Below are positions 5,701 to 12,224 of a stretch of DNA of 13,472 nucleotides, piece by piece; positions within the stretch are counted from its first letter, which is position 1; every line of letters begins with the position of its first letter. The DNA comes from Planctomycetota bacterium (GTDB taxonomy: Bacteria > Planctomycetota > Phycisphaerae > UBA1845): NCBI GenBank assembly GCA_024277835.1, contig JAJRUK010000238.1, positions 1-13,472 on the forward strand, written 5' to 3'. The notes under the pieces are model-generated. The model was not told the origin of the DNA, did no database searches, and worked only from the letters and a program-made list of their open reading frames with translations. Made by a program: the position numbers and the translations under genes.

Positions 5701-6198
5701 ATGAGTCGAGCGGAAATATCTGATGACGATCGTGCCGACGTTGGCGCGTTTATCGAGAAGTTCTGGCAGGGGCGCGCTGTCATGAGCCGTGGGAAGAAGT
5801 TCTTTCCACATGAAGAAGAGGGCTTCCTGGATCGCCGCGATGGTGAGATTGTTGGTCTTCTGACCTATCACGCTGGCGAAGACGGGATGGAAATCCTGAC
5901 GCTGAACTCGACGATTGCTGGTGCGGGTATCGGGACGGCGCTGATTCTCAGCGCGATCGAAAAGGCGCGAGAGCTTGGTTGTGCACGGACGTGGCTGACG
6001 ACGACGAATGATCGTCTTCGCGCGATCGGGTTTTATCAACGGGTTGGGTTTCGCATGGTGGCGATTAATCTGGGCGTCGTGGACAAAGCTCGCAAGTCCA
6101 AGCCGGAGATTCCAGAGGCCGGCGAGCGCGGCGTTCCGATCCATGACGAGATTGTGATGGAACTCACAATCAAACCCTATCTTGATTCCGAGAAGTGA
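5701..6198 (+). CDS. GNAT-family N-acetyltransferase
   Basis: A 165-residue acetyl-CoA-dependent acetyltransferase. Motif A, which binds the CoA pyrophosphate, appears as AGAGIGTALI (73-82) after the strand MEILTLNS. Motif B appears as NDRLRAIGFYQRVGF (103-117), with the Tyr that commonly acts as general acid. Substrate cannot be told; the single-domain size fits small-molecule or protein N-acetylation. ATG 5701 gives MSRAEI and a normal N-terminus. ATG 5692 (three codons longer) and GTG 5644 are alternatives; none has a clear ribosome site, though a GGGGG run lies at 5676-5680. The C-terminal 40 residues (LGVVDKARKSKPEIPE onward) extend past motif B as in many family members. A terminator-like stem follows at 6251. 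Confidence 0.88.
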   Translation: MSRAEISDDDRADVGAFIEKFWQGRAVMSRGKKFFPHEEEGFLDRRDGEIVGLLTYHAGEDGMEILTLNSTIAGAGIGTALILSAIEKARELGCARTWLTTTNDRLRAIGFYQRVGFRMVAINLGVVDKARKSKPEIPEAGERGVPIHDEIVMELTIKPYLDSEK

Positions 6199-6250
6199 TT
6201 TCGATTCCGTCGAACAGATTAGCTATAGGACCCATGTCCTCAAGGTAGCC

Positions 6251-6289
6251 CGTCCGATGCAGTCGGGTCGCGTCTTCTCGGACGTTTTT
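6251..6289 (+). terminator. Intrinsic terminator after the GNAT gene
   Basis: CGTCCGA (6251-6257) pairs perfectly with TCGGACG (6278-6284), and TTTTT follows at once (6285-6289). The 20-base loop is long, but a shorter inner version, CGTCT/GGACG with loop TCTC (6271-6284), uses the same T-run. It lies about 50 bases past the GNAT stop. Confidence 0.6.
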
Positions 6290-6359
6290 ATCTGTGTTGT
6301 AAACGCCGATATTCTGGTCCCTGCGCCCGGTCTGCGCGATGTTTGGTGTGACGTGGGTG

Positions 6360-6387
6360 GTTTCAAAAGGTGAAGGCGTCCTATAAT
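6360..6387 (+). promoter_or_regulatory. Promoter candidate for the LOG-family gene (perfect TATAAT)
   Basis: A consensus TATAAT lies at 6382-6387. The best -35 at usual spacing is GTTTCA (6360-6365, 3 of 6, spacer 16), so the upstream element is weak. The start would be near 6394, about 60 bases before ATG 6456. The position between the GNAT terminator and the next gene supports it. Confidence 0.5.
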
Positions 6388-6399
6388 GAAATGGGACGG

Positions 6400-6429
6400 A
6401 ATCGGTGTCGATGGGTACTCCGATTTTTT
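6400..6429 (+). terminator. Terminator-like hairpin in the leader of the LOG-family gene
   Basis: AATCGG (6400-6405) pairs with CCGATT (6420-6425), extendable by two G-T pairs, and T-run 6424-6429 follows. It lies between the TATAAT box and ATG 6456, so it is either a leader attenuator or a second terminator for the GNAT transcript. The stem is short and the loop of 14 bases is long, so strength is uncertain. Confidence 0.4.
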
Positions 6430-6455
6430 GTGCGGAAAGGAATCTGTAAATAGGT

Positions 6456-7505
6456 ATGACTGATTCAAAAGGGACATCGGAAATGTCGCGCGATCAACTA
6501 CGCAAGGATCGCGCTGAGGCGATCGAGGAATTCTTGAAGCGCTTCGCGCCGTCGGACAACGCTGACATTCTTGCGCAGATGATGGTGACGGTTTGTAGGC
6601 TTGGCGACGACGGTACGGATCGTGGTGATGTGAAGATACTCAACGCCGCCATGAAAGAGCTTCGGTACGCGTTCAAGGTTTTTGCGCCGTACGCGGAGAT
6701 TCCGAAAGTGACGATCTTCGGATCAGCCCGGACGCCCGAAGAACATCCTCAATATCAAGAAGCCAAGAAGTTCGCGGAGATTATTCAGCGCAAGGGTTGG
6801 ATGGTGATTACCGGGGCGGGTGACGGAATTATGCGAGCGGGTCATCACGGTGCGACACGCGAGTCGAGCTTTGGCGTCGCGATTAGTTTGCCGTTTGAGC
6901 AAGACACGAACGACGTGATCGAAGGTGACTCGAAGCTGGTGAACTTCAAATACTTCTTCACGCGAAAGCTGATGTTCGTGAAGGAAGCGAAGGCGATTGC
7001 CCTGTTTCCAGGCGGATTCGGGACGCAGGACGAATGCTTCGAGGCTCTGACGCTTGTGCAGACCGCAAAGAGTATGCCCGTTCCGATCGTGTTGGTGGAC
7101 GAACCTGGCGGGACGTACTGGCAGCACTGGCGGACGTATGTGAAGGCGGAGCTTCTTGGTAACTCGATGCTCGATGAAGCCGACATGGATCTCTTCCATG
7201 TGACTGACGATGCGCAGGAAGCGGCGGATACGATCCTTCAGTTCTACAAGAGGTATCACTCGCTTCGATATGTCGGGGACGATCTTGTGATGCGACTTGA
7301 GTCGCCGCTTTCGGACGCGACCATCGCGGAGCTGACCGAGGCGTTTTCGGACATCATCGTGGAGGGGGGGATCACTCAGCGCAGCGATGGATTGCCAGAG
7401 GAGCGCGGCGCATATCCGGGGAAGACGCGGCTTATTTTTCAGTTCGATCGGCGAAACTCGGGGCGGTTGCGGGCGATGATTAAGAGTATCAACGCTGCGC
7501 CGTAG
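6456..7505 (+). CDS. LOG/TIGR00730-family Rossmann-fold nucleotide-binding protein, long form
   Basis: A 349-residue protein with the LOG (lysine-decarboxylase-like) core. IFGSARTP (87-94) is the first strand, GAGDGIMRAG (120-129) replaces the usual GGGxGxM, FTRKLMF (168-174) follows, and PGGFGTQDE (185-193) is the signature PGGxGTxxE. Short members cleave cytokinin-type riboside phosphates or other purine monophosphates. Here about 85 residues precede and about 100 follow the core, as in long-form proteins that have not been tied to one reaction. The second Gly of GGG is Ala here. It is probably cytoplasmic. ATG 6456 is taken; ATG 6483 (with GGGA nine bases upstream) is a real alternative that would remove nine residues. 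The leader carries a hairpin with T-run. The reaction is not assigned from sequence. Confidence 0.85.
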   Translation: MTDSKGTSEMSRDQLRKDRAEAIEEFLKRFAPSDNADILAQMMVTVCRLGDDGTDRGDVKILNAAMKELRYAFKVFAPYAEIPKVTIFGSARTPEEHPQYQEAKKFAEIIQRKGWMVITGAGDGIMRAGHHGATRESSFGVAISLPFEQDTNDVIEGDSKLVNFKYFFTRKLMFVKEAKAIALFPGGFGTQDECFEALTLVQTAKSMPVPIVLVDEPGGTYWQHWRTYVKAELLGNSMLDEADMDLFHVTDDAQEAADTILQFYKRYHSLRYVGDDLVMRLESPLSDATIAELTEAFSDIIVEGGITQRSDGLPEERGAYPGKTRLIFQFDRRNSGRLRAMIKSINAAP

Positions 7506-7616
7506 TCGCCGGTTGACGAAGTTGCAGAGTTTGTTTGCAGGGGGAAGCTCGCGGGAAGAACGATCGCGCTCGGGCGTGTTCATTCGTGATGTAGACGGTT
7601 TTTTGGGGTTGCTATT

Positions 7617-8708
7617 ATGACAGCCGAACGACAGGGTGACGGGGCGGAACCCGCCAGCGGAGACGTGGCCGCGGTGGAGAAGCTTGTAAGTTCGTACGAG
7701 CGATTGCGGAAGCAGATCGCTCGTGTCATTGTTGGTCAGGATTCCGTTGTTGAACAGCTTTTGACGGCCATGTTCTGTAACGGGCACTGCATCTTGGAGG
7801 GGGTTCCTGGTCTTGCGAAGACGCTGCTGATTAGCACGCTCGCGCGGCAGCTTTCGCTGAGCTTCTCTCGGATTCAGTTTACACCCGACCTGATGCCATC
7901 GGACATTACCGGGACAGAGGTCATCGAAGAGGATCGCGGGACCGGTTCGCGGTCGCTTCGTTTTGTGAAGGGGCCAATCTTTGCGAACGTTGTTCTGGCG
8001 GACGAAATTAACCGGACACCGCCCAAGACGCAGGCGGCACTTCTGGAGGCGATGCAGGAAAATCAGGTGACGGCTGCGGGTTTTCCGCACAAGTTGCCCA
8101 AACCGTTCTTCGTGCTCGCAACGCAAAACCCGATCGAGCAGGAAGGCACGTATCCGCTTCCCGAAGCGCAGCTCGACCGGTTCATGTTCAAGATTCATGT
8201 TGATTATCCCAGCGAGGAAGAAGAGTTTCAGATTCTTCGTATGACGACCGCCGGTGTCGAAGTTGAGCTTGAGCGGACGTTTAACGCTCGGGAGATTCTT
8301 GACTTGCAGGCTGCGGTGCGTCGCGTTCCCTGCGCGGATCATGTGATGCGCTACGCGATGCGACTGACACGCGCGACGCGCGTGAATCGCGGCGAGACGC
8401 CTGAGTTTGTTCGTGATTATGTTGCCTGGGGCGCGGGGCCTCGCGCGTCGCAGAACCTGGTTCTTGCCGGGAAAGCGCGGGCGATTTTACAGGGTCGGTT
8501 CTTCGTTTCCACAGACGACATCAAACATGTCGCCTTTCCGGTGCTTCGTCACCGAATTCTTACGAACTTCAACGCGGAAGCTGACGGCATTAGTAGCGAC
8601 GAAGTCATTCGGCGATTGATCGAGGCGATTCCGACGGAGAAGTCCGCTTCGATGGACCCGGCGATGGCCTCTCGCGTTTTCGTGAGCGATCGCGAAGTCG
8701 ACGAATAG
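7617..8708 (+). CDS. MoxR-family AAA+ ATPase
   Basis: A 363-residue MoxR ATPase. Walker A is GVPGLAKT (62-69), Walker B is VLADEINR (126-133) and the family signature NRTPPKTQAALLEAMQE follows. Sensor 1 lies in ATQNPIEQEGTYPLPEAQLDRF (168-189), with the usual arginine at 188. A C-terminal lid domain carries RAILQGRFFVSTDDIKHVAFPVLRHR. The N-terminal 20 residues are a variable acidic lead. MoxR ATPases are thought to be cytoplasmic chaperones or remodelers for vWA-domain partners; here three such genes follow directly. ATG 7617 has GGGG nine bases upstream. I see no convincing promoter in the 110 bases before it. First gene of the operon as far as visible. Confidence 0.95.
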   Translation: MTAERQGDGAEPASGDVAAVEKLVSSYERLRKQIARVIVGQDSVVEQLLTAMFCNGHCILEGVPGLAKTLLISTLARQLSLSFSRIQFTPDLMPSDITGTEVIEEDRGTGSRSLRFVKGPIFANVVLADEINRTPPKTQAALLEAMQENQVTAAGFPHKLPKPFFVLATQNPIEQEGTYPLPEAQLDRFMFKIHVDYPSEEEEFQILRMTTAGVEVELERTFNAREILDLQAAVRRVPCADHVMRYAMRLTRATRVNRGETPEFVRDYVAWGAGPRASQNLVLAGKARAILQGRFFVSTDDIKHVAFPVLRHRILTNFNAEADGISSDEVIRRLIEAIPTEKSASMDPAMASRVFVSDREVDE

Positions 8709-8712
8709 TACG

Positions 8713-8734
8713 CGTGCGAGAAACGTTTCGCACG
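8713..8734 (+). repeat. Hairpin in the moxR-DUF58 gap
   Basis: CGTGCGA (8713-8719) pairs perfectly with TCGCACG (8728-8734) around loop GAAACGTT. No T-run follows, so it is not a standard terminator. Its place in the 67-base gap between two genes that should be cotranscribed suggests an mRNA-processing or stability element, or partial attenuation to set the ratio of ATPase to partner. Confidence 0.5.
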
Positions 8735-8775
8735 GGCGTGTTTGCGCGTGCGCGGAAACTGCGACATGAGGGTTT

Positions 8776-9765
8776 ATGGACGCGAAAGCGCAAGACTATC
8801 GAAAATATCTTGATCCGAAAGTGCTCGCACGACTCGGCGGGTTGGAGTTGCGCGCCCGGATGATCGTTGAGGGGTTTTTCAGCGGGATTCATCACAGTCC
8901 GCATCACGGCCTGTCGGTCGAGTTCGCGGATCATCGGACGTATGCGCAAGGGGACGATCTTCGCCATATCGACTGGAAGCTTTTTGGAAAGACGGACAAG
9001 TACTACATCAAAGAGTACGAGCAGGAGACAAATCTTGAGGTCGTGCTCGTCGTTGATGCGAGCGAGTCGATGCGCTATCGCAGCGACGACAGTTTGCTCA
9101 CCAAATACGAATACGCTTCGAGCATCGCAGCCGCGATCGCTTACTTGACGCTTTCGCAGCATGACTCGGTCGGGCTTTGCATCTTCGATGACGACATCAC
9201 GCACTTCACACGTCCGACGAACAGTCCGCACTTTTGGAAAACGTTGATTCGCGACTTGGAAGAGGGAGGACCGTTGGTCGGGGCGGGTCGGAAGCGGTCT
9301 TCGGGCAAGGCGGTGGTGGAAGGGGGCGTGAAAGTTTCTCGCGCGCTTGGAGAGTTGGTTGAGCGCGTAACGCATCGACAGTTGGTCGTTATTGCAAGCG
9401 ATTTTTTCGACGACGTTGGCGATGTGCTCACGGGTCTTCAGCGACTCCGATATCGTGGTAGCGAACTGATTGTCTGGCACGTCTGGGATCCAGCAGAGTT
9501 AACGTTGCCGTTTCGTGGTCCGACGTCGTTTGAAGGAATGGAGCAGATGGGGCGACTCCTCGCAGACCCGGGTGCGCTTCGCGTTCGATACGTTGAGGAG
9601 GTCGAAGAGTTTTGCCATCGCCTTCGCATGGGGTGCGGGAAGTTGTTTGCAGACTACAACCGCCTTTCGACGGGTAGTGCGCTCGACGCAACGCTGTCGA
9701 GTTACCTTGCGACACGGTCGCGCCGGTTGCGAAGTCGATCGTCGCGCGTTCTGGGAGGAGGCTAG
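8776..9765 (+). CDS. DUF58-domain protein (vWA-like MoxR partner)
   Basis: A 329-residue protein with the DUF58 signature: EFADHRTYAQGDDLRHIDWKLF (49-70), KEYEQETN, then the vWA strand VVLVVDASESM whose D94-x-S96-x-S98 is a MIDAS metal motif. The later vWA strand LVVIASDFFDD carries the second acidic site. No membrane segment is seen, although many DUF58 proteins carry two N-terminal ones; this is the soluble short form. A positively charged tail (RSRRLRSRSSR) closes the protein and could touch membrane or nucleic acid. The start ATG has GAGG only four bases away. Gene order directly after moxR is the usual one, and the product is expected to be acted on by the ATPase. Confidence 0.93.
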   Translation: MDAKAQDYRKYLDPKVLARLGGLELRARMIVEGFFSGIHHSPHHGLSVEFADHRTYAQGDDLRHIDWKLFGKTDKYYIKEYEQETNLEVVLVVDASESMRYRSDDSLLTKYEYASSIAAAIAYLTLSQHDSVGLCIFDDDITHFTRPTNSPHFWKTLIRDLEEGGPLVGAGRKRSSGKAVVEGGVKVSRALGELVERVTHRQLVVIASDFFDDVGDVLTGLQRLRYRGSELIVWHVWDPAELTLPFRGPTSFEGMEQMGRLLADPGALRVRYVEEVEEFCHRLRMGCGKLFADYNRLSTGSALDATLSSYLATRSRRLRSRSSRVLGGG

Positions 9766-9796
9766 GTTTGTGCACTGCACGCCGATCCCACGATGA
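9753..9796 (+). promoter_or_regulatory. Strong ribosome site plus eight-codon minigene overlapping the BatA-like start
   Basis: The run GGGAGGAGG (9753-9761), at the end of the DUF58 gene, stands eight bases before GTG 9770. That GTG opens VHCTPIPR and stops at TGA 9794-9796, which overlaps the next gene's ATG 9793 as ATGA. The BatA-like ATG itself has no Shine-Dalgarno sequence. Translation coupled through the minigene would explain this. Whether the minigene is used is inference. Confidence 0.4.
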
Positions 9797-12201
9797 ATAA
9801 CGCGATTTTCGACATAGCGACAGTCGGTGCGATTGGGTTTGTGCATCCGGCGCTTGCGCTGGCGGGAGCTGCTTGCGGCGCGATTCCGATCATCATCCAC
9901 TTGTTGAATCGCCGTCGTCACCGTCGGGTGCAATGGGCAGCCATGCGATTTTTGCTTCTGGCGAGTCGTCGCAGTGCGCGGCGTTTGCGACTGGAGCAGT
10001 TCCTACTCCTTGCGATTCGGATTGCCGTGGTTGTTTGCGTCGGTTTGCTTGTCGCGAGGCCCTACTTTCCGGCGTCGGGTCTTTTGCCTTTTGTTGGAAC
10101 CGGTGTGCATCGCATCATCGTGGTGGACAACTCGCTATCGATGAGTTCGTCGATGAGGGGAGCAGCCGGATTGGGTTCGGGGGTTCGGTCGGGGTCGCGA
10201 TTGGATGCTGGGCTACGTCGGTCGCACGAGCTTCTTGCGATGTTCTCGCCGCGCGACTCGGTGAGTATCGTGACACTTTCATCGCCTGCGACGACGGTCG
10301 TTGGCCACGCAGCCTTTGATCGACGCTTCTTGTCGGAGACGATTGATTCGATCGCACCGACACAAGCCTCGACGGATGTACCCGGCGGGGTTCGCGCGGT
10401 TCTGGAGATTATCGAGGGGAGTTCGTCTGCCCCGGGGAATCGGGCTGTCTATTTTGTTTCTGACTTCCAGCGATCGGATTGGTTGCGGGATTCGGCGTAT
10501 GCCGGGCGTGAAAACGGGGCAGTGCCGGGGAATCTGGCGGGTAATTTACCAACGATCGCTGCCACTGAGCTTGGCCGGTTGGCGGATGTTCTGGCGAACT
10601 CGTCGGAGAATCTGGTACTCGTGCAGGTGGATGGCGAAACGCGACGCAATGCGTCGGTGACGTCGCTTTCGGCGGAGTCGGCGTTTGTTGCCCCGGGTCT
10701 TCCGCTGCGTTTTGAAGCCTCGATCGGGAATCATGGCGACGCGGTCTTGCAAGGGGCGCGGGTTCAGTTTCGATCGGGCGGTCGCATCCTTGGTGAGTCG
10801 CCCGTGGCAAAAGTGGCAGCGGGTGGTGAGACGCTGGTGTCTGTGACGACGCAGTTCGCGGTGGCGGGGACGCATACGGTTGAAGCTCGGTTGCTCGGTG
10901 TGGGGGAAGATCATCTTGCGATCGATGATACTCGGTTCCATACGATCGAAGTACGCGAAAAGACGCGCGTATTGATTGTTGATCCGCGATCAACGGCGAG
11001 GTTCAACGAATCGGAGGGTGCGTATCTTGCGGCTGCCCTTGATCCGGGAAGCGTTGGGACGCGAAGTGGTCCGGGTCGCAGCCGTTTGACGTATGGAGAT
11101 CTCGCGGATGCATCGCGGCGTTTTGTATCTCCGTTTTCGGTTGAACTTTCGAGCGAGCATGAGCTGGCGTATCAGGGTCTTCCTGAATTCGATGTGGTTG
11201 CGCTTTGCAATGTTCCGTCACTGTCGCGTTCTGACTGGGAGCGGCTGGGGAGGTTTGTTGAGCAGGGTGGGGGATTGCTGGTGTTTCTAGGGGATGAGGT
11301 CAACATTGATTCTTACAAGATGAGCGAATCGTTGGTGGGGGGCGCTCTCTTGCCGGCGACATTGCTTGACGTCGCACGCCCCGCACAGTCGTTGTCGGAT
11401 GCGCCGGATCGGGCGGAGGTCATTCGTCTTTCGCGGGAGGGGTTGACGCATCCGTTCGTGCGCGAGTTCGCGCGGCAGGATAGTAGTGGTTTATTTGACG
11501 CGCGCATCGAGGCCTACATGCGCGTTCGAGCGGACGCGGCTACGGGGGAAGTTCTGTGGACGTATACGAACGGTGAACCGGCATGGATTCTCGGTTCGCG
11601 CGGTCGCGGTAGCGTTTTACTTTGTACAACGTCTGCCAATATGCGATGGAATACGTTGCCGGCGAAGGGGGACTATGTTTCCCTGATGTTAAACGCCGTG
11701 TCGTTTTCTGCCCGCGGGAGCGGCGTTTTGCGGAACGTGACTGTGGGCGGTGTGATTCGCGAGCGACTTTCCGCGGTTGAAGCTTCACTGCCGATCAGCG
11801 TTTCGCCGCCAGCGGATTTTATCGACGAAGCTCCGAGTCCGGCGACGATTCGTGTCGGCAACGGGCTTGGGGTCGAAGTCGGTCCGGTGATGGCGAGCGG
11901 GGCGTGGGGCGTACGCGTGGGGGGAAGTGAACGATCTTTTTCAGTGAATGTCGATCCATCCGAGTCACTGCTTGAAGGGGCATCAGCCAGCGCAATGGCG
12001 GATGCGGTCGGGCGGGAAATGCGATGGGTGTCCGCGTCTGCCGGTTCTTTTGCAAGGCGAGATGAGCAGGCGGCTCGCTCGACGGAGGTGTCGCGAGCGG
12101 TTCTCTGGATGGTGGTCGGGCTTGTTTTTCTTGAGAGTTTGCTGGCGATGTTATTTGGTAAGCCGCTGGGTAAGCGGCGCGATGAGGCTGCGTACGTATA
12201 G
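9793..12201 (+). CDS. BatA-like membrane protein with vWA domain
   Basis: An 802-residue protein. Residues 15-92 match the BatA N-terminal domain (TIGR02226 type): a first hydrophobic helix with HPALALAGA, the IIIHLLNRRRHRRVQWAAMRFL motif, then helix LLLAIRIAVVVCVGLLVARP. A vWA domain follows, with MIDAS residues D112, S114 and S116 (VVDNSLSMS), T194 and D224 (FVSDF), so the metal site looks complete. About 285-385 is an Ig/CARDB-like beta region. About 390-650 holds a Rossmann-like glutamine-amidotransferase-type fold (VLIVDP; FDVVALCNVPSL; FVEQGGGLLVFLG) without an evident catalytic Cys. A C-terminal membrane helix is at about 767-790, then a basic end. The product thus sits in the membrane with the vWA exposed. 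It follows DUF58 by 27 bases. Confidence 0.9.
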   Translation: MNNAIFDIATVGAIGFVHPALALAGAACGAIPIIIHLLNRRRHRRVQWAAMRFLLLASRRSARRLRLEQFLLLAIRIAVVVCVGLLVARPYFPASGLLPFVGTGVHRIIVVDNSLSMSSSMRGAAGLGSGVRSGSRLDAGLRRSHELLAMFSPRDSVSIVTLSSPATTVVGHAAFDRRFLSETIDSIAPTQASTDVPGGVRAVLEIIEGSSSAPGNRAVYFVSDFQRSDWLRDSAYAGRENGAVPGNLAGNLPTIAATELGRLADVLANSSENLVLVQVDGETRRNASVTSLSAESAFVAPGLPLRFEASIGNHGDAVLQGARVQFRSGGRILGESPVAKVAAGGETLVSVTTQFAVAGTHTVEARLLGVGEDHLAIDDTRFHTIEVREKTRVLIVDPRSTARFNESEGAYLAAALDPGSVGTRSGPGRSRLTYGDLADASRRFVSPFSVELSSEHELAYQGLPEFDVVALCNVPSLSRSDWERLGRFVEQGGGLLVFLGDEVNIDSYKMSESLVGGALLPATLLDVARPAQSLSDAPDRAEVIRLSREGLTHPFVREFARQDSSGLFDARIEAYMRVRADAATGEVLWTYTNGEPAWILGSRGRGSVLLCTTSANMRWNTLPAKGDYVSLMLNAVSFSARGSGVLRNVTVGGVIRERLSAVEASLPISVSPPADFIDEAPSPATIRVGNGLGVEVGPVMASGAWGVRVGGSERSFSVNVDPSESLLEGASASAMADAVGREMRWVSASAGSFARRDEQAARSTEVSRAVLWMVVGLVFLESLLAMLFGKPLGKRRDEAAYV

Positions 12202-12224
12202 TCGTACCGGGATAGAGAATTCTT

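Noticed and set aside
5278..6144. Minus-strand open frame of 288 codons
   Set aside because: It overlaps the PIG-L gene in another frame and is antisense to the GNAT gene, with no domain of its own.
6386..6463. 25-codon frame starting in the TATAAT box and overlapping the LOG-family ATG
   Set aside because: If the TATAAT is the promoter, this ATG lies upstream of the transcript start; it has no ribosome site.
7513..7541. TTGACG before moxR as a -35 element
   Set aside because: No acceptable -10 occurs 15-19 bases downstream.
7593..7604. T-run before moxR as a terminator for the LOG-family gene
   Set aside because: No stem of more than three pairs precedes it.
6723..8342. Long minus-strand open frame of 539 codons
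   Set aside because: It lies antisense across the well-supported LOG-family and MoxR genes and reads as an Arg/His-rich sequence without any recognisable domain.
8605..9480. Minus-strand open frame of 291 codons
   Set aside because: It is antisense to moxR and DUF58, whose motifs are unambiguous; the composition is that of a shadow frame.
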